From assembly GCA_963921935.1 (NCBI GenBank), contig OY998177.1, positions 104,585,015 to 104,649,014 on the forward strand: a stretch of DNA of 64,000 nt, given 5' to 3'. Position 1 is the first letter of the stretch; each line of letters opens with the position of its first letter. Positions 21,177 to 32,734 of this stretch are shown here, piece by piece. Origin of the DNA: Galeruca laticollis (Eukaryota > Arthropoda > Insecta > Coleoptera > Chrysomelidae). The notes below the pieces were generated by a model. The model searched no databases. It saw only the letters and a list, made by a program, of their open reading frames with translations, and had not been told where the DNA came from. The position numbers and the translations under genes are program-made.

Positions 21177-23061
21177 AATTTTGAAAAGTATGCTTCCAAC
21201 AAGCTTTTGGGGCATCACTGGACTGAAAATATAGATAACCACCAACCAAATGGTGTCCCAATCATAGGAATACTGAAGAAGATGACAATGCTAGAGAATA
21301 ACCTGATTCCTAATTATCTTTGACCAAAACAAAATATAAAACTGGTTTATCTCCAATAGAGTTGAAGACATCAAAGGGAAAGGTAAACGACCAAATGGAA
21401 GGTATGGCACAGTGTGGCATACTCTAACAATACTAATACAGACAATTCGTCTGATGAATATGATAACGGCCATCGCGCATCAGTCGCCGATTTAAGTAAA
21501 AAGTTTGATGAAAAACTCTCCAAAACAGTGAAAATGATACTAACCTCGCCAATAAGACACCTGAGGTTAGATCCAAAATATCTGAGTTGACCAATGGCGT
21601 GAAACCATAAAGCACCAAAGCCAAATCAACCATTGTTGAAAAATCTATTAACAATGTTTCGGTGACCAAAAAAAATGACATTGCCTCCAACAAGTGTCAA
21701 AATAACCCCGATATTTTGCAGTGAAATTCAAAATTAGAAGAGAATGAAGACGTAGAACAAAAAAATGGGCCAGCAATTCACTATCTACAAATAATTCTAG
21801 AGTAAACGACTTCTCGTTATACATTTCATTTTCGAATAAAGTTTTTTTAGAAAGGAGATGAAACTTAACAAAAACAAAAGGACACGTCAAAGAATGATAT
21901 GGATAACAAGGAATATATCAATAAAATGAACCAGACCAATGATCTATCGACATGACCCAAACCCGCAATATTTCCATGCAATTCAATAGCAAATAACATC
22001 AATTCAAATTCCTTATCACGCCGATCAAGTGAGAGAGACAATAATAGAATCCGAGATTATTCGGACAATGATAGTGGTTGCGAAAGAGCTCTTAACAATT
22101 ACTCCAGAATCAGGTCCTTGGAGGGTCTTCCCAAAAATATTTGGGTCTCAAAGGCCTTAAAAATATTGGTAACACATGTTTCATGAATATTATTATCCAA
22201 TGCCTATCAAACAGAAGGTGGCTATTAGAAAATTTGAAAAAAGACGCATACATAAGAGATATTGACATAAACATATCTAGCATGAAAGGAGCACTAATTA
22301 AAGCATTTGCTAAAGTTATTAAAGAGCTTTGGTCTGAAGTAGTAGGACTTCACGAAGATGTCAACAGGATATATGAAAAACCAAAGCCCATATTAACAGA
22401 AATTGATGACAAACTCAGTGACAGTGAGAAAGCACAAGAATCTTGGTTAAGATATCAGAGAATGGACAACTCCAAGATTGTGGATAACTTTGTCGATCAA
22501 TTAAAATCAACACTCAAGTGCACACAGTGTGGTCACTGTTCAGCTACCTTCGATACTGTTTGGGATTTATCCCTTTCTATACCCCAAAGAACAGGTCAAT
22601 TACGACTTTCGCAATGTTTAGATTCGTTTATAAGAGAAGAAACACTCGACGGTGATGAGAATCCACCAGGTTCGAAATGTAAGGAACGAAGACGATGCAC
22701 TAACTGATTCTCAATTCATATATTACCGAAAATATTGGTTATTCACCTGAAACGCTTCTCGCCAATAGAAAGATTTAGTGGAAAACTGAATAACGCAATA
22801 GACTTTCTAATAGAAGGGCTTGATGTGAGCTATTACGCAGCTGATAATGTAGCACCCTGTAGGTACAACCTTTACGCTATATCAAATCACGATGGAACCA
22901 CTTACAATGGTCACTACACATCATATTGCCGACATCCCTACACGCGACAGTGGCAGGAATATAACGATTCAAGGGTTCTATTAATATCGTGGAAATATTT
23001 AGTCAGTGGAGAAGCATATGTTCTCTTCTATGAAAAAGATGGCACAAAATTCCACCTTTAA
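21177..23061 (+). pseudogene. USP2-like ubiquitin carboxyl-terminal hydrolase, processed pseudogene
   Basis: A deubiquitinase of the USP family, nearest in my judgement to USP2. The catalytic domain runs without introns: GLKGLKNIGNTCFMN (Cys box), CTQCGHC, HLKRFSPIERF, NHDGTTYNGHYTSYC (His box) and EYNDSRV, ending ...EAYVLFYE. It joins KELWSEVV directly to GLHEDVNR, so a block of about 40 residues containing the QQDAQE box is absent. A frameshift or stop near 22705 splits the domain, and the upstream linker (21177-22140) is full of stops. No ATG precedes the Cys box. Lack of introns plus decay indicates a retrocopy. The catalytic Cys, His and Asp are all still present. Confidence 0.82.
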
Positions 23062-23604
23062 GTTTAATAGTTTTTTTTTTAATTTTAAATTGTATATTTT
23101 CATTTTGAACCAATGTCTTATTTGGGTTTTCTGCGAAATTTATTTATATATATACATTGTTCATCAATTGTTAAATAATTTTAATATTAATGAAATTTAC
23201 TTTTATATTAAAAATGATACTAAGTTTGTCAAAATCCGTGAACCGGAACAAAAGTTATAATTATTTTATTGAGTCAGCTTTTCCACTCACCTCTTCTAGT
23301 CCATTTCACAAGATAGAGGATAAAGTACTGAAGCAACCTTACGTACGAGTAAATTGATCTGAAGAATACGAATATTTGAATTTTGTGGTACTATCACTGC
23401 GCATTTATTATAGAGAAAGTATATTTTTGTGTTATTATTATTAACTACGCACACTGGCGATGAAGCAATAAACCTGAAAAGAACTTCAAGCAGTTTCTCT
23501 TATCCGACTATGTTGTGCAAGTTTTTTCTCTAAGTTATAGTGCTAAGATGTAGCCGTTTATCTCTTAATCAGCAATCCGGTACACCTTAAAAATATCGGT
23601 GCCA
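23062..23604. other. No gene recognised
   Basis: AT-rich sequence after the pseudogene. A T-run lies at 23069-23080, but there is no clear A-tail to fix the end of the retrocopy. Confidence 0.4.
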
Positions 23605-24241
23605 CTCATATCGACCATAGTTTCGGTTGGACCTTAGAGTAATAGTAAACATAGTGAGGACTATTCATTCATACACACGTTTATTTTTGCGACCAACAAT
23701 TCTAAACGCCAGTAGTGAAATATTGATCGAATTACAAAAAGTGGGGATGGTATTGTAGATACATGGCTGTATTTCTGAGAAACTTGGCACCGACGAACCA
23801 TGATAATCCAAAAACATTAAATTAATTAACTTAAAAGTTTATTTTGTCACTAAAAGTCTTGAAAAACACATAAAAACGAAAGAACTAAATGTTTACTCTC
23901 TAGTCGTAATGGGGCTCGTATAAACAAACCACGTTTGACATTATTTATTACGATACTACGGCGTATTCGAAATGATCGTCGATCACACTCTGACGATATT
24001 TGAATCTCTCTTTATATGGTAATTAAACAAGGACAAAACTACTAAATAGATTACTAGTGACACATTGACAACAGGTACCGAAATTTTGATTAATGTTGCC
24101 ACTTTTAGTTTTAACCATAAAGATGTATAAATTAGTATGACTTTTTTTATTTGCATAACTTTTCAACACATTTTCAATTAAACTTCTAATTGAATTTTTC
24201 CTGCAACTAAAGAGACTTTGTAGCAGTGGAAGTGACCGCAA
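23605..24241 (-). repeat. Dispersed repeat, copy B (inverted relative to 1-690)
   Basis: The reverse complement follows 1-690: the frame ending near 24133 (LIENVLKSYANKK) matches LIENLLKSYAIKK at the window start. Further along are shared blocks such as GTTTGTTTATACGAGC, and CATGGTTCGTCGGTGCCAAG ahead of the MVRRC-type peptide. Similarity stops near 23605. In this copy the peptide frame is altered by a short deletion. Confidence 0.65.
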
Positions 24242-25490
24242 GTGAGCTTAGAATGTGACTCGATGTTTGGGGCAAGAAAACATCAAAACAAACATATCTA
24301 TTTTATAAGATAATCTGAGGGTTGAACATTGCCGTCGAATCCAATCCGTATTTTCTATTAAACTCAGCTATTGCATATTACCGTTCAAAACTATTTTTAA
24401 AATTTTCATGCTTAGATTTCGACAACACCACATATTTTCGATAATCTTCCATAAAACAAAATAAAATTTCACGTTATTTGGGATCCTCGAACAAAAAAAG
24501 TGTGTTCCTTATAAAAAATTTTACATTTCAATAATTTTTATCGTCTAGATTATACTAAGATTTCAATTTAAGAACATTTAGTATTTCTTTAAACGTAATT
24601 TATCACAAAATAACATTCCATTGATTATCCGCTCTTAACTCGATGATATGCATTCAAATTAATCACTTCGACGTCATGATAACGGTTTCTTATATCGTCG
24701 ATGGGCGAGTTTAATAATTGATCTTAAGACAGCACTTGACGGCATTTATAAATTTCCGTTAAAGCATCGTTTATCACTACTTTTCCGACATACATTAAAT
24801 TTTTCGGTATACTGAAAAATCGTTATTTATAGCAGAATAGTTTATGAAGCTCGACAGAGATTTGCATCAACTCAGGGACGGATCAGATCATATTTAACAT
24901 TGAACCCGATTTTGCTGTTAGACCTGTGAATAAATTGGGAAGCTAGCTTTGGAATGAGTTAGAATGGGAATGCGAGTTCCATTTTCTGCATTTCCATATT
25001 GAGTTTTTTCCGCAAAGGTCAGATTTGTTTCACAAATGCCTTTGCCTCTACCACCGCTGACTAGAGACTATTGTGAAGACATAAAAAAGACCTGCTTGAA
25101 GATATATAATATTTAGACAGTATACAAACACTTTAGTCAAACCATAAATTATTGATAGTTGTATATCGTATCACATAGACACAAGGGCTTGCGTCTTAAT
25201 TTGTGAAAGGGTAAACTAACAAAAATATATTATTACTTATTTTTACAAACTAAAAAAATTTCTGCACACTTTTTGCCGCCTTAGGACTGATAACAGTAAG
25301 GTGTTGATGTAATTAAAAGTTTTTTCATACAGTCTCCCAAATGAGGGATCTGAACACATCTGATCTGCCGCTAACATCTAATACAATAGAAGGAACGTTT
25401 GCCACCCACGACACTGCAATCATTGCAAGTCACCAAGATGCTAAAGTAGCGTCTACCCATACACAAGGATATCTAGACCTACTCCAAGTA
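24242..25490. other. No gene recognised
   Basis: AT-rich, with no open frame of note and no repeat family identified. Confidence 0.45.
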
Positions 25491-25499
25491 TGATGATAA

Positions 25500-25860
25500 A
25501 AGTAAACGAGTACAAACGAGTCCACATAAGCCTCATTCTCTGCAGGGAAACTTGTCAGCATGTCGCACATAATATACAACAAATAAATGTGGTCAAAAAC
25601 CTGGGTCTACATTTCGATAGTAAATTGAACTGGACACAACATGTCATTGAGAAGAAATAGCAAATCAACACAAAAACAAAAGAGTTATATTGGATGATAA
25701 GAAAATCAATTCCAGGAACTCAAGATCTCAAATACAAGGAATCCTACTACATAAAATCAACGACACAAGACACATATCAAGAGAATACTCTAATGAGATC
25801 CCACTCCTAACCTGAATCAAGTAACCGCGATAAGAAGCAACAACAAATTCTTTCAATACA
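25500..25860 (+). pseudogene. Jockey-type non-LTR RT fragment (thumb region)
   Basis: Near 25589 the reading VVKNLGLHFDSKLNWTQHV is the block that follows the RT palm in Jockey elements, then ELYWMIRKSIPG further on. Stops interrupt it. No catalytic region or element ends are present. It is a short relic. Confidence 0.65.
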
Positions 25861-26163
25861 GTCAAAAAATTTCTCTTTCTATTCTTTTTTATTATTATTT
25901 ACAAAATTTCTAATTTGCACCACGTTGCGGTGACATGTTATACTGGATAGAATTGGGTGAGAGAAAATATTTCAAAGTTATTGTTTTGTTTAGCTTAATT
26001 GATATTTAGTTTTTGTTTCCCGGTATATTGTAAAATTTAAAATTAATTTGTAAGATAATTATACTTTTTTCATGAGAAACTCCATAATCTCAGAGTATGG
26101 TTCAAATGTAGAAAAACAAAACAATTTTAATTTCTAATATGAGCGCCAAAGTTTAAATAAATG

Positions 26164-26166
<3 letters not shown>

Positions 26167-26243
<77 letters not shown>
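26167..26243. repeat. (AT)n microsatellite
   Basis: About 77 bp of uninterrupted AT dinucleotide. Tyr/Ile repeat frames across it are artefacts. Confidence 0.95.
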
Positions 26244-26245
<2 letters not shown>

Positions 26246-26500
26246 CAACGAATAGACTAGTGGGTATTGCACGCAAATAGAAGAAGGGGCTACTGAAAAG
26301 AGTGGTATCCGCAGACATGCATGTTTCTGGCGCATTAGCCGTCATCGGTACGGTACAACCAAGGAAAGATGTGAAACATGGGAGCAAAGGTGTTCAATGA
26401 AACATGAGAAAATATAATAGAATTCAGCAGGATAGTCAAACACAATATTTGTGTCAGTAATATTAGAAGATCTCGAATATTCGAGACAACAACCAACAAT

Positions 26501-27275
26501 TTAGATCAGTATAACTGTGAAATGATATAGAAAACCAGGAAAACTATATCTGCTGATCTTTACAATTATCACTTAAGAAGACAGTTTAATAGTGGAGAGC
26601 TTCCTAGATTTATCTGTTCAATGACGACTTCATATAGTGGGTTTCTTGAGTGTCTTCTAATTTCCAACTCTTCAAGGAAATCCAGTTCTTGTTTCTTATC
26701 ACAAATATGTAGTACTTCTAGTTCAATGTTTGGTGTCAATGAATGGTTGGTGTCAAGTAGATGTTTTGCGTAATGGGATTTATCTGGTTGTTTTAAACTG
26801 TATGCTCGTAAGTGTTCACTGTTTCTGATTTCAATATTTCTAAGGGTCTGACCCAAATAGACAGCATTACATTCTGGACATTTGAGTTTATATATACCTG
26901 ATTTCTTTAATGTTGGTATTTTTGTTTTAACATTTAACAATTCTGTACTTACGTTACTTTCTGTTTTAAAAGTAAATGTTGTATTCGTAGCTAAAGATAT
27001 TATCTTTGAAATATTATCAGAAATATTTCCTTCATATGTGATGGTTTTATAAGTTTTTATTTCTTTAGTTTGTTTAGGAAATATTAGTTGTAATGCCACT
27101 TTTTCCTCTTTTTTATTAATCAGCTTATTTATCATATGTAATGGATAACCGTTGGGTGTTGCTATTTGTATAATTGTACTAATCTTTCTATCAAAATTAC
27201 ATTTGTTCATAGGAACTGAAAATGCACTATGTATCATTGAATTGTATGCCGCTAGTTTATGTGACAGGGGGTGAT
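26501..27275 (-). pseudogene. Penelope-like element 1: C-terminal part with GIY-YIG endonuclease
   Basis: The 222-residue minus frame (26569-27237) covers the end of a Penelope-like ORF: a connector with FSVPMNKCNFDR, then a GIY-YIG nuclease with SGIYKLKCPECNAVYLGQT (the CPEC pair lies between the two halves) and ending LGSSPLLNCLLK. It lacks a stop until its natural end, so this stretch is intact. The RT is missing: the copy is 5'-truncated at about 27275, where it meets an inverted copy of the same family. The conserved 3' UTR start (near 26501-26568) matches the other copies. Confidence 0.82.
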
Positions 27276-28091
27276 TGGAACTATATCACCTATTTTGGCA
27301 AACAATTTATTTATTTTGGTATAGATATGTAGATAACATATTAGCTTGTTTCATAGGTAGTGAACGACAATAAGATATATTTTTCAACCATATTAATAAT
27401 TTACACCCAAAAATTAAATTCACATTAGAAGTTAAAGAGAATAACTCGATCAATTCTCTTGATTTAAAAATTCAAAGTGTTAATAATGTACTTGATTATG
27501 CAATTTACCGAAAACCAACACACACTGATGTGACAATCCCTTATAGCTCCAATCACCCCCTGTCACATAAACTAGAGGCATACAATTCAATGATACATAG
27601 AGCATTTTCAGTTCCTATGAACAAATGTAATTTTGATAGAGAGATTAGTCTTATCAGACAAATAGCAACATCCAACGGTTATCCATTACATATGATAAAT
27701 AAGCTAATTAATAAAAAAGAGGAAAAAAATGGCATTACAACTAATATTTCCTAAACAAACTGAAGAAATAAAAACTTATTAAACCATCACATATGCAGGA
27801 AATATTTCTAATAATATTTCAAAGATAATATCTGTAGCAACGAATACAACAATTGCTTTTGAATCAGAAAGTAACGTAAGTACAAAATTGTTAAATGTTA
27901 AAACCAAAATACCAACATTAAAGAAATCAGGTTTATATAAACTCAAATGTCCAGAATGTAATGCTGTCTATTTGGGTCAGACCCTTAGACATTTTGAATT
28001 CAGAAACAGTGAAAACTTACGAGCATACAGATTAAAACAACCAGATAAATCCCATCACGCAAAACATCTACTTGACACCAACCATTCATTA

Positions 28092-28561
28092 GGTGCGTTC
28101 TTTTTGACTGAGATCTCAGTTAATCTCAGCTCACATCAGTAGTGTGAGCGTTCTTTTTGTTTTACTCACTTTAAGTGAGCTGAGATTTTTCCTCCCCCTT
28201 CATCGATGCTGAATGTGTTGTAAGGGGGTATCAGTTGGAATTGAGTCGAAAATAAAGTGGAGGGGATAAAGAAATATTTGATTTGCTTGGTTTATTTGTA
28301 GTGTTAACCAAGGTTATCTAAGGTTTTAACCATTGACATATAAACAATAAACACAAATAATCTATTTTTTTTGTGTTACAAATTATGGATACAATAATTG
28401 ACATTATTAGATGCTGATACGAATCTGCCGTATAGTTTAAATCTATCGACAGATCGGGCGCTTCAATTGATATGTCGTTCTTTTTGGTGCTTACTCACAT
28501 CACTTTATCTCAGATCACCTTAACTGAAGTGATCTGAGATCTCAGTCAAAAAGAACGCACC
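28092..28561. mobile_element. 470-bp MITE with ~28-bp terminal inverted repeats
   Basis: Both ends read GGTGCGTTCTTTTTGACTGA inward, continuing GATCTCAG on both arms. It sits inside the GIY-YIG coding region of Penelope element 2; comparison with element 1 shows the uninterrupted site. A candidate 3-bp duplication ATT lies at 28088-28090 and 28563-28565, each separated from the repeat by one A. Subterminal inverted copies of CTCAGATCAC-like words are present. No coding capacity. A 3-bp duplication would suit a PIF/Harbinger-type element, but the superfamily is not proven. Confidence 0.82.
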
Positions 28562-28979
28562 AATTGACACCAAACACAGAACTGGAAGTACTACATATTT
28601 GTGATAAGAAGCAAGAACTGGATTTCCTTGAAGATTTGGAAATTAGAAGACACTTAAGAAACCCACAATATGAAGTCTTCAATGAACAGATGAATCTAGG
28701 AAGCTCTCCACTATTAAACTGTCTTCTTAAGTGATAATTGTAAAGATCAGCAGATATAGTTTTCCTGGTTTTCTATATCATTGCACAGTTATACTGATCT
28801 TAATTGGAAAAATGATATCCAGGATATCACCATAGGGCTAATAATATCTAAGCTTCAATATTTGTAATATCACATCTTCTTCTTTTTTCTATTAACATAT
28901 ATTAAGTCAATCACAAGGTCTAGCCAAAATAACTACTAAACATCAGGTAGGCATAAAATGAAATGTAACTCCTGTCATT

Positions 28980-29014
28980 CTGACGATGATATTCAGTTAT
29001 CGAAACAATTGTCA
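28980..29014 (+). ncRNA. Hammerhead-like core in Penelope 3' region (tentative)
   Basis: CTGACGA at 28980-28986 is followed by GAUA/UAUC complementary arms and GAAA at 29002-29005, then CAATTGTC. These are the conserved boxes of a hammerhead ribozyme core, with one extra U after the first box. The reversed copy at 31178-31201 keeps CTGACGA and GAAAC. Penelope-like elements are known to carry hammerheads. Stem I is weak here, so this is an inference only. Confidence 0.25.
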
Positions 29015-29437
29015 ATTTTTTAGAATTTTTAATATTTTCCATTATATTGTGGAATTAGCTAGAAACGTTGAGTTTTATTTAAAACACTAGTAATTATTAT
29101 TGTCAATTACTTTTTAATTAGGTATTACACAGCTCTGTCACCAGTAAACTACAATATAGGACTGTCTTGAACTCATTATTGGAGATATAGAGTTGTCAGC
29201 TTTTCTTTCATGGGCTCCATAACGTACTTGTCAGAGAGTATTTCATACTTTAGGAACATTTACGAAACCTTGTATCCAGAACTCGTTAGTCACCTAGTCA
29301 GAGTGAGACAAATAGTGCATTATGCATACATTTTCTTTTAATTATGTTATTTTCTCGAATATTCAATGTGCCAAATAAATATTAGCCTGATAATCGTTAA
29401 TTACAAGAATTCAATTAAGATATATTGTCCTGTTAGA

Positions 29438-29596
29438 TGGGGAGCCGGTGACAATGAAGGTGACGTCATTGCAGACTTTCAATATTTTTAGATTATTAAT
29501 TGTGACAATATTATGAAGAATGAGCTTGGCATGACTATACGAAATTGCCAGAAACGATGCTCAATTAAATTAATTATAATTAATAAGCCACAAAGT
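29438..29596 (+). repeat. Inverted repeat partner 1 (with 38735-38881)
   Basis: Begins GGGGAGCCGGTGACAATGAA and includes GTGACGTCATTG and GACTATACGAAATTGCCAG. It matches the reverse complement of 38735-38881 with modest divergence. Confidence 0.7.
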
Positions 29597-29660
29597 TTTG
29601 CCTTCGTCACAAACCTACATATTCAGTGAATATTCAATTAATTTAAAAAATACTTGATCT

Positions 29661-29735
29661 GCCAGCTTAAAAATACCAGAAAGTGACTGCCACCCCTAAA
29701 TAAACGTTGTGATATGAGGTATTTTTTAAGCTGGC
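29661..29735. repeat. Perfect-arm hairpin
   Basis: GCCAGCTTAAAAATACC at 29661-29677 and GGTATTTTTTAAGCTGGC at 29718-29735 are inverted arms around a 40-base loop. It may be a degraded MITE or a structural element. Confidence 0.6.
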
Positions 29736-30017
29736 AATGAATATCTACTGAAAATTCTTATTTGTGATGACATATAGTGTGTGATGGCCTTGTGTGTGTA
29801 TCAAATAATCTATAGTCCTATATAAAACTAGTATGTACAACAAATAAATAATTATTAAGTTCATATAAGGAAAATAAACGTCAAAAAACATCGCTTATCA
29901 AGAGGATTCAAGAAAACCTGGAAAGTTTGATGAATTTCACAGTATATTAACCTTAATATTTTTCCTTCAAATACTTATTATCTTATCGGTATAACTCGTT
30001 TAATCATTACTAGTTAA

Positions 30018-30824
30018 AAGTAAAGCTGTCCATACACAATTTTCTGTCGTAAATGAAGTGGAAAATAATCAGAATGTATCTTTTGAATTATTAAGAGACG
30101 AGATTTTACAAAACAGACCCGAGCTCAAATCTCAAATAGAAGCTTCAGACACTAATTTGTTAATGAAAATAGATGATTTGGAAAGCAAAGTACGGAGTCT
30201 TGAATCTGACAAACAAACTCTTAAAGAGGAAGTGTAACGGTAAAAAAGAGAAAATAAAAAGAACTTAATAGTGGTCTTTGGACTAAATATCCTGCAACCA
30301 ATAGAAATTGAATAGATTTGTGCTGAACTAGAGAGTTTGCTGGAAGTTCATATTACTTCTAACGACATTAACGACATCTATCCACGATGCGTTCTTCAAA
30401 GGTTCAATTTTCAACCAACTCGAAAAAGAAAGAAGTACTTGAAAACAGCTTTAAAATGGAAGTAAAAGACATATCAATTGCAAACGATCAAGCGCAACAA
30501 CAAAGAGAAGAGAATAAAGTTTTGAGGAAACACTTGAAACTTGCAAAAGAGGACAATAGAGAGTGCTACATCAAAGGTAAAATTCTTTACGTTGATAACA
30601 CTCCTTACAGAATTGAAGACTTGATTCAGACTGATACGAAAACTAATAAAAGTACTAGTGCACCACCGTCACCAGATCCAGTCAAAAAACCAATAGAGCT
30701 AACACAGGTAGCATCTTTAACAAAGCCGAACGAGAAGAAACTTTTAAAATGGAAAACTGATAAACCCAATATTGTCACAGTCCTGAGGGGAAATAAAGGC
30801 AGAAAAGGGTCTAGCTTAAGATAA
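30018..30824 (+). pseudogene. Non-LTR retrotransposon ORF1-like protein (coiled coil)
   Basis: Frames from 30018 give a Leu/Lys/Glu heptad-rich segment (DDLESKVRSLESDKQTLKEE), a stop, then NLIVVFGLNI, a typical start of the RRM-like half of non-LTR ORF1 proteins. After a shift, 30387-30824 encodes NDQAQQQREENKVLRKHLKLA and ECYIKGKILYVDNTPYRIEDL, with a Pro/Ser/Lys-rich tail. This coiled-coil, RNA-binding, YVDN layout resembles ORF1 of CR1/L2-type insect elements. An endonuclease fragment of compatible type lies at 37275-37610 beyond the Penelope insertion and may belong to the same element. Confidence 0.5.
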
Positions 30825-31456
30825 ATTTTATGATGTTTAAATTTTGTGGTGTTTAATTGTATTTAGTAATTTCTTATATTTAAATTTAAAATTCAATTAC
30901 ATATATAAGACCTCGCGCTCATTTTATTATTCACATGATTTATTTATTTTACCTTATTTGTTATTGATTCTGTTTCGATTGGGTTCTCTTCTTTTTCTTC
31001 TTTTAATAACTTATTTTAACTGTAGTCTATTGTTAATGTCATATTACTGTTAGTTATATTATATGGACCATTATTGACACAATTATTCAATATAATTTGA
31101 CTGTTTTAAATGAAACTTACTGTTTCTAGATGATTCCACAATATATTGATTTTTTTTTAAAAACTCTAAGAAAATTGTTTCGTTATAAATATCATCGTCA
31201 GAATGACAGAAGTTACATTTCATTTGATGCGTCTCTGATGTTTAATAATTATTTTGCTTAGACCAAGAAGGGACCTACCTAGTGATTGACTTAATATATG
31301 TTAATAGAAAAAAGAAGAAGAATGATATTACGAATATTGAAGCTTAAAAATTATTAGCCCTATGGAGATATCCTGGATATCTTTTTCCAATTAAGATCAG
31401 TATAACTGTGGAATGATATAGAAAACCAGGAAAACTATATCTGCTGATCTTTACAA

Positions 31457-32286
31457 TTATCCCTTAAGAAGACAGTTTAAAAGTGGAGAACTCCCTAGAT
31501 TTATCCATTCATTGACAACTTGATATTGTGGGTTTTTTATTTCTAATTCTTCAAGGAAATCCAGTTCTTGATTCTTATCACAAATATGTAGTAATTCTAT
31601 TTCTGTGTTAGGTATCAATGAATGTTTGGTGTCAAGTAGATGTTTTGCGTAATTGTACTTATCTGGTTGTTTCAATCTGTATGCTCGTAAATGTTCACTG
31701 TATCTGATCTCAAAATTTCTAAGGGTTTGACCCAAATAGACAGCATTACATTCTGGACATTAACGTTCATATATACCAGAATTCTTTATTGGTGATATTT
31801 TTGTTTTTACATTTAACAATTTTGTACTAACGTTACTTTCTGTTTTAAAAGAAATTGTTGCATTTGTAGCTAATATTGTCTTCGAAATATTATTAGAAAT
31901 ATTACCTGCGCATGTGATGATTTTATAATTTTTTATTTCGTTAGTTTGTTCAGGAAATATTAGTTTTAATGCCACTTTTTCCTCTTTTTTAATAATTAAT
32001 TCATTTATCATATGTAATGGATAACCGTTCGATGTTGCTATTTGTTTAATTGTATTAATTTCTCTATAAAAATTACATTTGTTCATAGGAACTGAAAATG
32101 CTCATCGAATGTATCATCGAATTACATGCTGCCAATTTATATGACATGGGTGATTTGAACTATATGGAACAGTCACATCAGTGTATGTTGGTTGTTTGTA
32201 AATTGAATAATCAAGTACATTATTAACTCTTTGAATTTTTAAATCAAGAATATTGATTGAGTTATTTTCTTCGTGAAAGATTTTTC
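31457..32286 (-). pseudogene. Penelope element 3: connector and GIY-YIG domain
   Basis: Reads FSVPMNKCNFYREI (31760-32086), then SGIY followed by a stop at 31760-31762 inside the GIY-YIG start. It resumes with VYLGQTLR (31457-31735) and runs to LGSSPLLNCLLKG. Upstream, toward 32286, the reading ENNSINILDLKIQ marks the end of the RT. A short deletion removes part of the EELEIRRHSRNP block. The nuclease is split by the stop and is not functional as it stands. Confidence 0.78.
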
Positions 32287-32322
32287 CTAACCCTTTAGCT
32301 ACCTACGTACACATTTGTGTAC
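32287..32322. promoter_or_regulatory. piggyBac left end: TIR and subterminal palindrome
   Basis: CTAA (a decayed TTAA) at 32287-32290, then the TIR CCCTTTAGCTACC, then the near-palindrome GTACACATTTGTGTAC at 32307-32322. The right end has the matching GTACACTTTCGTGTAC at 35711-35726. Such paired sites are candidate transposase-binding sites. Confidence 0.65.
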
Positions 32323-32734
32323 AGCGCTTTCAATGCTTTTATAGCAGTAAACTACAATAATTTTGTACAGTTGCTCCCAACGTCCACATTCGTGTGAGAG
32401 TTAGGGATCACTCAAGGACGTACAGTGCCATCTGAACCGGCAAACAATAAATGTGAATTGGAATAAAATGGAGTAGTAACTGGTTGCTAGTGAAGACGTA
32501 TGCAGAGGTCGCTAGATATATTTCATTTGACTCATCAGAGTGGTCTTTTTAGTTGTCAATTTTATATTTCGTTTATGAGAGCTGGTTTTGCACGTTCATA
32601 GTGAGATAAACACAATTTGATTGATAGACTTTGATATTGGTTACTTTGGATTTGTGTACACAGTTGTGCACTGCAGTAGTAAAGTACTGTAAGGTATGCC
32701 TAATCTCAAAAGATTCTTTTGGTTGATTTATTTA

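Larger units (their letters stand above)
27276..29090 (+). mobile_element. Penelope-like element 2 (RT end, GIY-YIG, 3' region)
   Basis: Plus-strand copy facing element 1. RT palm: near 27316 the catalytic box reads RYVDNILACF where RYVDD is expected, so the second Asp is Asn. It continues through LDLKIQSVNNVLDYAIYRKP to the GIY-YIG domain (27888-28142; SGLYKLKCPECNAVYLGQT), where GIY reads GLY. A 470-bp element (28092-28561) interrupts the nuclease, which resumes and ends LLNCLLK near 28734. The 3' region to 29090 shares TATATTAAGTCAATCAC with the copy at 31286. A frameshift lies near 27730. Confidence 0.82.

Noticed and set aside
23006..23260. 84-residue frame after the USP retrocopy
   Set aside because: Overlaps the end of the pseudogene in another frame and continues into AT-rich sequence.
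1..24241. A giant Maverick/Polinton bounded by the inverted repeats
   Set aside because: None of the expected genes (DNA polymerase B, packaging ATPase, capsid, integrase of that type) is seen between the repeats, and the contents are unrelated retroelements.
26127..26387. Minus-strand frames with long Tyr/Ile repeats
   Set aside because: They are produced by the AT microsatellite, and the flanking residues match no family.
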